Source: Bretschneidera sinensis
Taxonomy: Eukaryota > Streptophyta > Magnoliopsida > Brassicales > Akaniaceae
Length of the DNA: 64,000 nt
Assembly (NCBI GenBank): GCA_023935145.1
Contig: CM043705.1
Location: forward strand, 21,793,501 to 21,857,500
Reading direction: 5' to 3'
Numbering within the stretch: position 1 is the first letter of the stretch; each line of letters starts with the position of its first letter. Shown here in pieces: positions 1 to 11,400 of the stretch. Both the position numbers and the translations under genes were made by a program. The notes beneath the pieces were generated by a model that was not told the DNA's origin, searched no databases, and saw only the letters and a program-made list of their open reading frames with translations.

Positions 1-516
1 AGAGAATATTTGTCATAAGTTCATATGAGCAAATTTCGGAGTTTCTTTTCGTGAAGGCACTACTGAAGGCTAAAAATAGAGGAAACTGAAGTGAAGTCAG
101 TAAAAGAGAATAATCAATCTCAAGATCCACTTACAAGCTTAATATTTAGTTTTATTTATTACTCTGTGTAGTGTTTAATCTATAAGTTGTATAAGTTATG
201 AGATTGTGAGTGGTATCTTTTTGTAAGGTTACTTGCTACCTGTAAAGTTAAGTAGTGTGCAGGGTTCGCTTGGTACTCGAAAACCCAAGCAGATGTAACG
301 GTGATTATATAGTGGAACTCAGTAGATCGGGACGGTCTATTAAAGGAGTGGACGTAGGCACAATCATTGTCAAACCACTATAAACTTTATGTTTATTATA
401 TATTCTCTTATTTAATTAATTGTTAATCTTAGTTTAATTGTTTGATTTGATATTATTATGGTAATATCGTTGAAATTTTTGCATAACTAATTCACCCTCT
501 CTTGGTTTTCCTAACA
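1..516 (+). mobile_element. Ty1/copia-type LTR, 3' portion
   Basis: The layout (a GTGGACGTAGGCAC-like motif, CCACTATAAAC, a T-rich stretch, then TTCACCCTCTCTTGG ending in CTAACA) matches the 3' end of plant copia LTRs and parallels the better preserved LTR ending at 10592. No primer-binding site follows position 516, so this is a 3' LTR or a solo LTR. Its 5' end lies outside the window. Confidence 0.6.
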
Positions 517-599
517 TGTTGCATTTTAATTTCTCTTTATTTCAAAAGTCAAACTCTTTTATTTTTTGAGAATTTGTTCGAGAAACACAAGTATAAAAT

Positions 600-1860
600 C
601 AAAGGGTTAAATACATTTGCCCCCTTGAGGTTTTGCATAATATTCACTTACTCTCTTGTAGTTTTGGAAATGACAGTCATACCTTTTGACCAGCGTTGAC
701 CAAACAAATTTTATTAATTTTTGACAGATTTGATAAAAAAACAATCTTACTCTTTCATCAAAGAATAAAACGAGTAATTATTTTAGACTTTAATTTTCAT
801 TTTTTATTTAAAGAAACCCAAAATGAATTTAAATTAAACAAATAATTAAAACAATTAAATTTAAAACAAAAAAAATTAAATCTCAATTTTCTTCAATTAT
901 TTTTTTCATTTCTTTTAAAGAAACCCATTATTTCGGGATAAATACATTCACCCCCTTGAGGTTTGGCATAATGTACATTTACCCCTTGTAGTTTCAAAAA
1001 TGACAGTCACACCTTTTGTCTTATTTAAAGTTTAGGTTTTTTTTGGACACTTACCCCCTTAACATTAGAAAATCTGTTAGTCAAATGTTAAAAACTAGTC
1101 AGCCGGTATGACTTGACATCGTTATTTTGGTTTAATCCTATATTTGCCTTACCGTATTTTATGTACTTTATATAAAATAACATTTAAATATTTACTAACA
1201 CTTCTCCAACTCGGGTTCATAAAAAATCTCTGTATTTCTTAAATTTTGATTCCTCATGATACTCTAGTTTACATGTTTTTGATGCTACAAACACTCTAAA
1301 ATCTTTACTTTCCCCATAAATTTTCTCACAAACCAATCAAAACCCACAACCCAGCTTCACACTCAACCTTTGGGTTATGCCCGACGAGCCACCATGAATC
1401 AGCAATAATGATGCAATCTGTATTCGATGTGATGTCAGAGCGAGAGGTCTAGGGAGGAGTAATTAAGATACGTTCGAAGCAGACCCACCTTTTCTGAACA
1501 TCCTATCAACATCTAAAACTAGTTCAAATCTGCTGAGAAGAAGATGGATATGCCAATATCTGTTAAAAAATAGTTATTTTTAATATAAGATTTGTTTATA
1601 AAAAAATATTTTAATAATTTATTATTTCTATCCAAGAGAAATGGTTTAGATTTGTTCATTATTAGTTTGGATTTGTTCATTAATTTTAAATATAATAAGA
1701 AGTTTGATATGAAGGCTAATATTGACTTTTTATTAAATCTGTCAAAAAATTAACAGAAACCGTTTGCTTAAAGTCGGTCCAAGAGACAAGTGTCATTTCC
1801 AAAACTACAAGGGGGTAAGTGTATATGAACCATGTGGGGGGTTTCTTTGGCATTTTATTA
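600..1860. mobile_element. Degenerate inverted-repeat element
   Basis: A segment reading roughly 'ATTTGCCCCCTTGAGGTTTT ... CCCTTGTAGTTTTGGAAATGACA' occurs near 605-745 and again near 937-1080. It occurs in reverse complement near 1716-1856, where CTACAAGGGGGTAAGTG and GTGTCATTTCC are visible. This gives an inverted-repeat arrangement with a duplicated left arm. The roughly 630 bases between the arms (1081-1715) are AT-rich and hold no recognisable gene. This is probably a non-autonomous DNA transposon remnant; the superfamily is unassigned. Confidence 0.5.
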
Positions 1861-2721
1861 TGATAACTTAGCAGATTTAAGGGCAAAACTGTGAAGTAGT
1901 TGTCCAATTAACGAGACTGGGTTAACATTTGTAAGATTGGTCGTACATGACTAGTAAAAAGAAACGAAATCCATTTTAAATCATTAGTTACCAACCGTAT
2001 GAGTTTTTGGGAATTTTATTTTGATAACTTAGCAGAGTAAAAGTGTAAATTAGTTGTCTAATGGACGAGACGGGGTAACCATCATGTACGTTTGGTCATA
2101 TGTGACGAGTGATAAGAAACATAATCTATTTCGGATCATCGGTTACTAACCGTGTGGATTTTGTGGCATTTTATTTTGATAACTTAGCATGTTCAAGGGA
2201 AAAACTATAAATTAGTTGTCCAATGGATGAGTGGGGTTACCTTCACATTTATTTGGTCGTATATCACAAGTAGGAAGAAAAAGAATCCATTACAGATCAC
2301 CGGTTACGAATTATGTGGGTCTTCGGGCATTTCTACTCATAACTTAGTAGTTTAAAGGAAAACATGTAAAGTAGTTGTCCAATTGACGAGACCGGGTTAC
2401 CTTCATGTACGTTTGGTTGTATGTGACGAATGAAAATAAACAAAATCCATTTCTGATCACCAGTTACCAACTGTGTGGGTTTTTGGACATTTCTACTCAT
2501 AACTTAGTAGGTTTAAGGGAAAAGTGTAAAGTAGTTGTCTAATGGACGAGACCAGGTTATCGTCACGTACGTTTGGTTGTATGTGAATAGTGGGAAGAAA
2601 CATAATCGATTTTGGATCACCGGTTACCAACCGTGTGGGTTTTCAGGTATTTTTACTCATAATTTAGTGGGTTTAAGAGCAAAAGTGTAAAGTAGTTGTC
2701 CAACGGACAAGGCGGGGTTAC
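1860..2721. repeat. 160-bp tandem repeat, six units
   Basis: The phrase AACTTAG (or AATTTAG) starts at 1865, 2026, 2181, 2341, 2501 and 2661, giving spacings of 155-161 bases. Each unit also carries GTAAA(G/T)TAGTTGTC, GGACGAGAC.GGGTTACC, a TACGTTTGGT motif and ATCACCGGTTACCAACCGTGTGGGT. The last unit is cut at 2722 by the end of a Del-type LTR. No reading frame is maintained. The unit length is in the range typical of plant satellites, but centromeric origin is not shown. Confidence 0.85.
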
Positions 2722-4818
2722 TGTAACAACCCATCTCGGGTTGGCCACCCCCAAGACGGTGTCATCACATTTTGAAATCCCAGCACGACACATATATGCA
2801 ACAATATAAAAATGTACATCAACTGAATAAATATATATCTATCCATAAATCCTCAACCCTCAACAGGGGAGTTACATTATTAAAATTTTAACTGAAATAA
2901 TATATACAATATATGATGCATGAACATTTACAAATATTTTTTTTCTTTCCATTAGTCTGAGGATGTGGACCACATGGCTTACAGATAATGACTCAATCTG
3001 AATCTCAGCTCACCAATCTATCTGTCCTATCTGCTACCTGGAATTAGTTAACATTGAGGAGCGAGCTTCACAAGCTCAGTGAATTAAATTTACTAGAAGT
3101 ACTCCTTTATATACTTCCAGTCACATCTTATAATTCATTAATTTCTAGTTCACCAATATGAATCATCTATTTCTTCACATATAATAATTCAATCTTTCAA
3201 ATAATCTTCCACTATTCATTCATCTATTATCTCATATGATTTAATAAATACATTCTATTATCATTATTCATATCATAACTCCAACAATTTATCAATTTAT
3301 TATTAAATTAATCATCAAACATATCAATTTTTCTTCTCATATATTTAATCATCTTGATATTTTCAATTCAACATCATTATTTACCTCGTTATGAGGTTCA
3401 CAACATATAATCAATCAATCAAATAAATTTTTTTATCATATCATATTGTCATGTTTCTTTCTCATCATATCTGTCTCTCTATGAGACTCATTTGTCTATC
3501 AATAAATTCACCATCAAGAATGATACTTTGGCATCTCAAGCAATAATAATCAATATTTAAAACAAATCAAATGCATGAATTTAAATTATCAGATCATTTC
3601 ATATTATCAATTAGGAATGTCTTCCTATATGTCGACATATTTAAACTTAGACTGGCTGTCTTCTCGGTTCTTTTATTTTTATTTGGACTGTCTACCTTCT
3701 CGGTTCTTTTATTTTCATTTGGCCCGTCTGCCTTCTTGGTTCTTTTCATTTCATTTAGACCCACTGTCTTCTCGGTTCTTTTTATTTCATTTAGACTGGT
3801 TACCTTCCTGGTTCTTTTCATTTCATTTAGACCGACTGCCTTCCTGGTTCTTTTCTTTTCATTTCATTTAGATCGGCTACCTTCCCGGTTCTTTTATTTC
3901 ATGATATGAGCAATAATATAAAAACAAACATACATTCAAGCATTCAATTTAGCTATCCAACTCTTTCTTAAAATTATTATTTTTATCATATTCATTAAAT
4001 TATCTCCTCATATATCATATCAAATTATCAATTATAGCTTGTCAAGAATTTTGTTTATCCTTTCATTATATATATTTCATCAACTCATTATTTCAATAAT
4101 GTTATTTCTCATATAATAAATTTTGAACATACCAATTATTCATATAATATCAGTCAACCAACTTTCATATATCATCCAATCATAGTTCAATAATTAATTC
4201 AAATATAATCACTTTATATTTCATATTTATCTCAATTACTAAAAGTAAATCTAACTCACCACGTAGTATTTAAAGCTACTCGTGGATCACCTCCTTGTCT
4301 TTCCTGCTCCTTTCAGCAATTTCACCCGATTGCTGATCACCAACACCTCAAATATGATGAAGTTTGACTATTGTAATTGAATGACTGTACTATCTCTTGC
4401 ACTGAAGAAATTTTCTTTATAACTTTTTGCTAAGAAATTTGAATTTAATAAGGAAAGAAACCAAAAAGGATTTGGTAAGAAAATAAAATAAAACAAAAAA
4501 ACTATATATATATAGACACACACACACGAACCGCCCCCTGCCACCAATTCTTCTTTTTCTCTTAGCTGTTACTCATGCATACTTGCATGGTTTGTAAGTT
4601 ACACCTGGACATCTAGGTGTCTATCCTTCCCTTTTTCTTTTCCTTTGTAATTAACCAAAACAACTACACCTGAACGCAAGCGTCCAGGTGTCTTCTTCTT
4701 CTTTTCAAAAGATTTATTTTTATTCAATAATAAATATTTCATGTATATATTATATTAATTCCATGTAATATCTTTCAAATTACTTCTTTATCCTTACTTT
4801 AAGAATACGGGTATTACA
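2722..4818 (-). mobile_element. Del/Tekay-type long LTR (3' LTR of minus element)
   Basis: In plus orientation it begins TGTAACAACCCATC and ends CGGGTATTACA, the reverse complement of the TGTAATACCCG...GGTTGTTACA ends of the LTR at 28184-30342. Its 2097-bp length is close to that copy's 2159 bp. Internally it has a tandem array of about 36 bp (around 3650-3890, containing TTCTCGGTTCTTTTATTT) and two hairpins at 4601-4691. The adjoining internal region (chromodomain end first) identifies it as the 3' LTR. Confidence 0.85.
4601..4691 (-). other. Two palindromic hairpins in Del LTR
   Basis: At 4666-4691 the arms ACACCTGAACGC and GCGTCCAGGTGT flank AA. The single mismatch becomes a G-U pair in minus-strand RNA. 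A second, weaker hairpin occupies 4601-4620 (ACACCTGG / CTAGGTGT). They sit about 130-220 bases into the minus-strand LTR, the same relative place as hairpins at 22810, 27296 and 28418. Confidence 0.7.
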
Positions 4819-4860
4819 ATTCTACCCACCTTATAAAAATTCTCCCTGAAATTTCATTAC

Positions 4861-6200
4861 CTACTCATGAAGAAGGTGGGGGTACTCTTTCCTCATTCTT
4901 GCCTCATGCTCCCAAGTAATTTCTTCAACATCTTTATTCCGCCATAGAACTTGATCTAATGGAATTATTTTATTACACAAGACTTGTTCTTTTCTATTTA
5001 AAATTCTCATTGATACTTGTATAAAATTCAAATCTTCCTGAAATTTTACAACTTGTCTCAAAATATTATAAGATTCATCATGTAAGCCTTTCGCAAAAGT
5101 TAAATGTGAAATATGTTATGTAGCTATTTCAGCTCTAGAGGCAATTCAAGGCTATACCCAACTAGCCCAACTTTCTCAATTACCTCATAGAGTCGCACAC
5201 ACCTCGGACTCAACTTTCCTTTCTTTTTTACTCTGAACACACCTTTCTATGGAGATAGTTTCAAATACACCCAATTACCTACTTGAAGCTCAAGAGGTCT
5301 TCTTCTATTATCAGTATAGCTATTCGGTCTACTCTGTGCTGCTTTAAGGTTCTTTCTAATTAGTTTGATCTTCTCAGTTGTTAACTCAATAATTTATGGA
5401 CCAAATATATTTCTCTTTCCCACTTTTTCCCAACATATAGGATTTCTACACTTCCTACCATACTATGCCTCAAACGGTGCCATTTCAATACTAGATTGAT
5501 GTTGATTATAATAAGAAAATTCAATCAATGGCAAGTAAGCATCCCAACTTACTAAGAAACTCATCACATTTTCCCTCAACATATCTTCTAGTACTCTAAT
5601 ACTAATTTCTCTCTGCTCATCTGTTTGAGGATGAAAATTTGTACTAAACTGCAACTGTGTACCCGTGGCTTTCTGAAAGCCTATCTAAAAACAAAATATA
5701 AATTTAGTATCTCCATTTGACACTATGCTCAATAATACACCATACAACCTCACAATCTCAGCTATATACAATTCATCCAACTTTTTAGGACTCCAATTAG
5801 AATTAATTGAAGAAATTGAGATGACTTAGAAAGTCTATCTACTACCACTCACACTATATCGTGACCTTTTAGGTATGGGAAAATCCAGAAATAAAATCCA
5901 TACCCACAATTTTCTATGGTTATTCAAGCACAGGAAGAAGCTGTAGTAAGCCTCCCGGATGTTTATTCTCTGACTTCACTTACTGAGAAACCAAACATCT
6001 AGGAATATATTCAGGTACATCTCTCTTCAATCATGACTACCAGTAATTTTGTCTCAATCCTCTATGCATCTTATTGTTACTAAGGTGCATCGAATAAACA
6101 TCATTACATACCCCTCTCAATATCTCCTTTCTCAACTTAGCATCATTAGGAACACAAATCCTATGTTCCAATACCAAAATACCATAATTTCTAATTTTTG
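4861..6200 (-). pseudogene. Chromovirus integrase and chromodomain, broken
   Basis: Read on the minus strand, the C-terminal piece (4861-5061) contains [13 protein letters not shown] and VLWRNKDVEEITWE, the chromodomain-like tail typical of Del/Tekay integrases. The upstream piece (5463-5654) contains FSTNFHPQTDEQ, NVMSFLVSWDAYLPLIEFSYNN-like text and SSIEMAPFEA, from the integrase core. Many stops and frameshifts separate the pieces, so no functional protein is expected. The order matches the 3' end of a gypsy pol gene followed by the LTR at 2722-4818. Confidence 0.85.
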
Positions 6201-6432
6201 AATTCATATTGCATTCTACTAAGCACTTCCTACTTAATCTTCTCTATCTCCTCATCTCTACCTAGCATTTCTAATAAGTGTTGTACAACCATGTTTTCCA
6301 ATAATAGTCATCTATCACTAATATTCAAGTTCATTATCATCTCTCCCAACTCTACTATCAGATTCACATCATGGCTCTCTATAGCAGTTACTCTTCTTGT
6401 AGATTTTCTACTCAATGCATTAGTTACCACAT

Positions 6433-6975
6433 TCACTTTCCTATATGGTAATGTATCGGACAATCATAATCACTAATCAATTTCATCCAATGCCTCTGTA
6501 TCAAATTCAGCCCTCTTTGAGTATTTAAGTATATCAAGCTCTTATGGTCAGTAAATATCTCACAAGTGGCTTCATATAGATGATGTCTGCAAATCTTTAA
6601 ACGAAACACTATGGCAACCAATTCTAAGTCATGGGTCAGGTAATTTCTTTCATGATTCTTTTATTTCCTAGAAGCATATGCCATTACCTTCCTATGTTGC
6701 ATCAACACACATCCCAACTCTTGATGGGATGCATCACTATACACTGCAAATCCTTCATCACCAGAAAGAAGCACCAATACTAGAGATATAGTCAATTCCT
6801 CCTTTAGTAATTGAAAAATTTTCTCACACTTCCCGGACCATACAAATCTCACCTCTTTCCTGGTCAATCTAGTCAACAGTACAACAATAATAAAATAAAA
6901 TAAAATCTGAATGAATCTTCTATAATAACTAGCTAATCCCAAGAAGCTTCTAATCTCAGTCACACGAGTAGGCAT
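6433..6975 (-). pseudogene. Chromovirus RNase H region, broken
   Basis: The minus-strand frame at 6661-6975 begins MPTRVTEIRSFLGLASYYRRF, the connection segment after gypsy RT, and contains GFAVYSDASHQELGCVLMQ, the RNase H start with its first Asp. The frame at 6433-6621 continues with IFTDHKSLIYL, holding another catalytic Asp. A frame break near 6640 separates them. It lies between RT and integrase as expected. Confidence 0.85.
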
Positions 6976-7387
6976 TTCCTAATTCAACACTACCTTGACC
7001 TTTTATGGATCAATTGCTATACCATTTCCAGATACTGCATGCCCTGAGAAAGTTGTTTCATTCAGCCAAATTTCAAATTTAGGAAATTATAGCATAGAAT
7101 CTCTCTCTTATCAAAATCCCCAACACAATTTCTAAATGTTTTACACGCTCTTCCTTAGTCTTAGAATACACCAAGATGTCATCAACGAACACAACCACAA
7201 AATTATCAAGAAATTGTTTAAACGTTTTATTTCTCAAGTTCATGAATGTTTCTAGAGCATTAGTCAACCTAAATTGCATCACAAGAAACTCATGATCATA
7301 ACGTGTCCTAAAAGCAGTCTTAAGTACTTCTCCCTTCTTTATTCTCAATTGATGATAATCCGATCTCAGATCTATCTTAGAAAACAC
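6976..7387 (-). pseudogene. Chromovirus reverse transcriptase fragment
   Basis: The 102-codon minus frame (7079-7387) begins [18 protein letters not shown], close to gypsy RT '[12 protein letters not shown]', and contains [14 protein letters not shown], the F-V-D-D catalytic motif. The palm is intact only over this stretch. Directly upstream (7388-7580) the text is gag-like with GGRPPQR, so protease and the N-terminal RT have been lost by an internal deletion. Confidence 0.85.
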
Positions 7388-7587
7388 TCTAGCTCTCTAT
7401 AACTATTCAAATAAATCATCTATCCCAAATCTAGGGGTCCTACCAATATTACTTTGAGATATAGAAGCTATAGATCTAGCTTGCCTCTAACTATGCATTA
7501 TAGGTGTGACGACTCCTCTGGGGTGGTCTCCCACCCTGCATACTCATATTGCTACCACCTCTGGGTTCCTCATATCTAGACTTCTTC

Positions 7588-7813
7588 AGCCAATCCCTTC
7601 TACCTCTAAATTCATCACATCATTCTCAATCTGAAGTGTTATATCCACCAACCTAATATAATTCATATGCCTCATGTAAGATAGTGTCGATCTAATCTCA
7701 AAATATAATCTATTTAGGAACCTCTTACACTTCTTCTCTTTTATGTCTACCATTTTCGATACAAACCTTGTCAAGGCCACAAATCTGCTATCCTGCTGAG
7801 CCACAGTCAACAT
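7588..7813 (-). pseudogene. Chromovirus gag fragment
   Basis: The minus frame MLTVAQQDSRFVALTRFV ... IKEKKCKRFLNRLYFEIR resembles the C-terminal part of a Del-type gag ('YE..F..L..' then 'K...F..GL...I'). A diverged plus-strand counterpart lies near 31010-31240 in the other Del element (VSLSVIVPKMVDLEENKC). The frame is interrupted and the N-terminal gag is missing. Confidence 0.7.
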
Positions 7814-7968
7814 ATTCTACCTAAAATAAATGAAATCTCTCTTCTGTTAGGTTTTGAAAGAACATGAGCAATATTTAAAAAGAAAAAGCCTCATTAAATC
7901 TATTCCAAGTTAAGGGTCTATCAACATATTCTACCTAAAATAAATGAAATCTCTCTTCTGTTGGGTTT
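7807..7968. repeat. 114-bp spaced direct duplication
   Basis: The stretch starting TCAACATATTCTACC at 7807 reappears at 7921 with one or two differences over about 48 bases. It is a local duplication at the broken 5' end of the Del element. Confidence 0.85.
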
Positions 7969-8211
7969 TAATATATATATATTTTTTGTAATCCTGAGTA
8001 AAAAAATTAATTTCGTAAAAAAATTACCAAGGGCCACTCCGTCAGTAATATCCTTCGGTGATGATGTATCTCTGATAGAAATTCAGTCCCTTGGTGAAAA
8101 TATTATTACTGAGGATAGTAGCATTGAGGGACGTATGGCCGACGAATAGCCCTCGGTGATACCAACACTGACGAATTCTGGCCGTCAGTGATACTATTTT
8201 TTCTAATAGTG
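7968..8211. mobile_element. CACTA (EnSpm) transposon terminus
   Basis: The segment ends ...TTTTTTCTAATAGTG at 8211, the reverse complement of a CACTA-type terminal repeat (CACTATTAGAAAAAA). Sub-terminal motifs such as CCGTCAGTGATAC, CCGTCAGTAATATC and GACGAATAGCCCTCGGTGAT recur inside, as in plant CACTA ends. The sequence TTA after 8211 could be one side of a 3-bp target duplication. The other end was not found, so the element is truncated. Confidence 0.6.
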
Positions 8212-8787
8212 TTACTCATTTTGAAAATTAAAAATGGTCTATAGAAGAAAAAAAAATGTGAGTTTCTAACTTGATTAACAATGTAAGTAAAATTTGTATT
8301 TAATCAATAACTAAATTCAATAAAAGCAAAACACATTATAGAACTACAACTCACCTCCAAAAAAATATTTTATATTGATTCGTATATTATAACCTTGAAC
8401 TTGAGTCACCTTGTTCTCCTCATCTTAAACATTCCATACACTGCATTCTTGGTAATTTTGAAATAAATAATTTCTTGAAAATTCAAATAAGGAAATTATG
8501 CACCATAAGTATAACAAAAAATAAAAGGCCACCACAATCACAGACAAGTCTAGATTTTCATTTGGCAATGTTTGTAATATACAAAACGAATTATACTTGA
8601 AACATCTATCATAAAGGAATTGGGAACAAGTTTGATAAATTACAGTTATTAACCTAACTGAAAAAATAAAGTTCAGATTAAAAGGAGAAAAAAACCGCGG
8701 GCTTCATAACTTATTTATCTCAGTATGAATCTTGTTACATGTCCATGTATGGTCCAACTTCACACCATAGTTAAGATGTTTTTTTTA
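8212..8787. other. AT-rich spacer, nothing recognised
   Basis: About 580 bases between the CACTA end and the MITE. No long open frame, RNA gene or repeat unit was seen. Confidence 0.6.
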
Positions 8788-9208
8788 GGGGTGTTCACTA
8801 AACGGTTACTGTTTCGAATGAATTTAATTAAAACAGTTTGGTTAATAAGTTAAATAGGTATAAAATTGGTTAACCAAATAAGATATATCGGTCGGTTAGT
8901 GTTTAAATTTTTTTTAACTGTTTCGACCATTTAACTCATCAAGAAATTAATATTAATATTTAATATTAATAATATGTTAGATATAAATATAATAAACTAA
9001 AAAAATCTCAATTATAAATTAAATATATAATAAATTAAAAAAAACTTAATTATATAAACAGTGTTAGTTAACCGATAACCGACAGTATCGACCGAAATTA
9101 ATTCGGTCAGTTAATGTCGAAATATTTAAGTTAATTCGGTAAAATTGATTAAAAAAAATTGATCGAAAAAAAATCATTTAAAATTTTTAACTGGCCGTTT
9201 TTACACTC
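8788..9208. mobile_element. MITE with TTA target duplication
   Basis: The left end GGGGTGTTCACTAAACGGTTA and the inverted right end GAGTGTAAAAACGGCCAGTTA match imperfectly. TTA stands immediately outside both ends (8785-8787 and 9209-9211). The 421-bp interior is AT-rich with inverted segments (GGTTAACCAA..., CGGTCGGTTAGTG / GTTAACCGATAACCG) and no coding frame. The 3-bp TTA duplication fits a PIF/Harbinger-derived MITE. Confidence 0.6.
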
Positions 9209-9416
9209 TTAATGCCTATTAACAACTTGAAAAGAGTCATTCAAATCAATTAAAGGAAAACCTAGATTGCAGAGAGATAGAGATAGGAGTATTAAGGCAC
9301 CATTATCGGAGAGAGAAACTATGGTGGTGGCGGCCGCTGTTAGAGAGATTGAGAGATGGGGCAATAAAATTGAGGAGGGAGACCGGTGTGGTGTATCACG
9401 CAGCTGAAAGGAGGAT

Positions 9417-10592
9417 TGTTGACCCGTATTTGATTTTAATAATGACAAAACACTACTTAAATTACACTAACAGTTTTATCTAAGTGTTTAAGCGGTAAAA
9501 GCATTCAATTCAGAAACAAGATGCAAGAACTCAACATGTTCAGACACCAAAAAAAGACATAAGATCTAGAATAGGCACTAAGGTAATTGACTCACTCCGT
9601 AAATCTCTAAATTCAATTACTTAGCTTGATCTATGACTCAATTTATAAAAAGCTTTGACAAAACTAAACTACAAAATGCTTCTAAATCAAAAAACTGTTT
9701 TGAAACATGTAAACTTGGTTGAAGGACAACCCAGTCGACTGGGTCTACATACTAGTCGATTGGGAAATAGGATAGTAAGTTCCCAGTCAACTGGTACTAA
9801 TGACCCAATAGACTGGTAACTTCACATAGTCGACTGGTCCTTTGACCCAGTCGACTGGTACTTTCCTTAAGCGTAAAAGTGAAAATTTTTCACTTGACCG
9901 AGTCGACTAGTATAAGGATCCAATCGACTGGTAATTCGAAAATATGACCACTCAAGACGCAGGACTTGAGTATTTAATGCCATAAACCTACTAAGTTAGT
10001 GTCAAACGACCATATTAATTCAAGGCTATATAAACCCACTTAAATGAGCATTTAAAAAGAAAGATAACACATTTAATTCATTATATAGCTCATTAATTCT
10101 CAAAAGCTTTGAAAAATTCATTGTGAGCCATTCTTCAAACTTGTTCTTGAAAGAGAGATACTTTTCATTTGTAAAAGCATTCATTGCTATCTCTCTACCA
10201 ATTACTTTACAGTTAATATCATTTATTGTAAAGGGAAAGAGTTGGTGTAACTCTTAGAGTGTTTAGGATTAAACACTTCGCTTGTAACTTCCATGAGGAA
10301 GAGATTGTTTGTAAGGTTTATGCAACACTCATGAAGTTGCTCGACTAACAATTAGTGGATTACTTCAAGGAAGTTTCTTGAAGAGAGTGGACGTAGGGTT
10401 AGAAAGATTTTGATATTGTCGAACCACTATAAACAGAGTTTGCATTTTCTCTTCCTTAACTCCTTTATTTACAAGCATATTATTTGATTGTGTGCATTGC
10501 TTATCAAACTGTTTTAAAAACTTACAAGTTAATTAGTAAAAAGTTTTTAAAACCCAATTCACCTCCCCTCTTGGGTTTGACCTTGGTTTACA
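9417..10592 (+). mobile_element. Ty1/copia LTR, complete (5' LTR)
   Basis: It begins TGTTGACCCG and ends GGTTTACA, followed by a primer-binding site. It is 1176 bp, long for copia and typical of the larger lineages. Near 9728-9935 it carries eight variants of the palindrome CCAGTCGACTGG. The GTGGACGTAGG...CCACTATAAAC region near 10396-10432 is shared with the LTR at 1-516. The 200 bases before it (9209-9416) contain a GC-richer stretch with ATGGTGGTGGCGGCCGC that may be the edge of an interrupted host sequence; no function is assigned. Confidence 0.8.
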
Positions 10593-10593
10593 A

Positions 10594-10606
10594 TTGGTAT
10601 TAGAGA
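10594..10606 (+). other. Primer-binding site of copia element
   Basis: TTGGTATTAGAG differs by one base from the usual initiator-Met tRNA complement TTGGTATCAGAG and lies two bases after the LTR end. Confidence 0.75.
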
Positions 10607-10639
10607 TTCGTACTCAATTTTGGGCTTAAAATCGTTGAA

Positions 10640-11400
10640 TACTGAATGACATTCCTATACTAGGTCCCTTTTGTTCAATGGCTCCAACTATAACTATTGG
10701 AAAAATAGAATGAAAATCTTTGTTGAAGGACAAGATTACAATCTATGGAGAGCCATTGAAGAAGGACCTAGAATTCCAACAAAGGAAATAATCATTGGAG
10801 ATATCAATCATACAATGCCTAAACTCAAAACAAAGGATTATAGAATAATGTCTCTGAATAGTTGAGCAACTAGCATGTTACGTTATGTTCTAGATATTAC
10901 TGAATATAATAAAATTTCTGCATGTATATCAGCTAAAGAAATTTGGGATAAATTACAAGTTACATATGAAGGCACTAGTGAAGTGAATAAATAAAAAATT
11001 TATATGCTAGTGTCCGAATATGAATCTTTCAAAATGTCTCCCAATGAAACTATTTCTTAAATGTACTCACGTTTTACTACCATTGTTAACAATTTAAAGC
11101 TTCTTGGTAGGAACATTGAGGAATTTGCACTAACGAGGAAAATGTTAAGGTGTTTGTCATCCACTTAGAAAGCAAAGAAGACGGCCATAACTGAGGCTAA
11201 AGATCTCGATATTTTTCTAATACTATTAGGAAAAAAAAACAACATCATAGTAGATTACTACTACTTGTACAATCAACAATCTAATAGAAAATTACTACTA
11301 TTCCTACTAGAACAAGCAATTACAAAATAAGAAACAACTTTTCCCAAACCAATTAGAAGTTTTCTTTGTAGGAATTGAGCCAAAATCCTAACAACATATG
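10640..11400 (+). pseudogene. Copia gag (UBN2-type), broken
   Basis: The plus frame at 10671-10865 reads FNGSNYNYWKNRMKIFV followed by LWRAIEEGP, the N-terminus of copia gag. Text with in-frame stops continues through SAKEIWDKLQVTYEGTSEV, MLVSEYESFKM and LGRNIEEFALTRKMLRCL, which are gag landmarks in order. Near 11360 a weak zinc-knuckle-like FLCRN is followed by a stop, and homology then ends. At least four in-frame stops are present. Protease, integrase and RT are missing, so the element is truncated. Confidence 0.85.

Noticed and set aside
3571..3909. Two overlapping hydrophobic repeat ORFs of about 100 codons
   Set aside because: They are translations of the 36-bp tandem repeat inside the Del LTR; the same repeat has no such frame in the plus-strand copy.
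9209..9448. 79-codon minus ORF next to the copia LTR
   Set aside because: It crosses the LTR boundary at 9417 and shows only low-complexity Ser/Leu text. The plus-strand ATGGTGGTGGCGGCC is also too short to support a gene.
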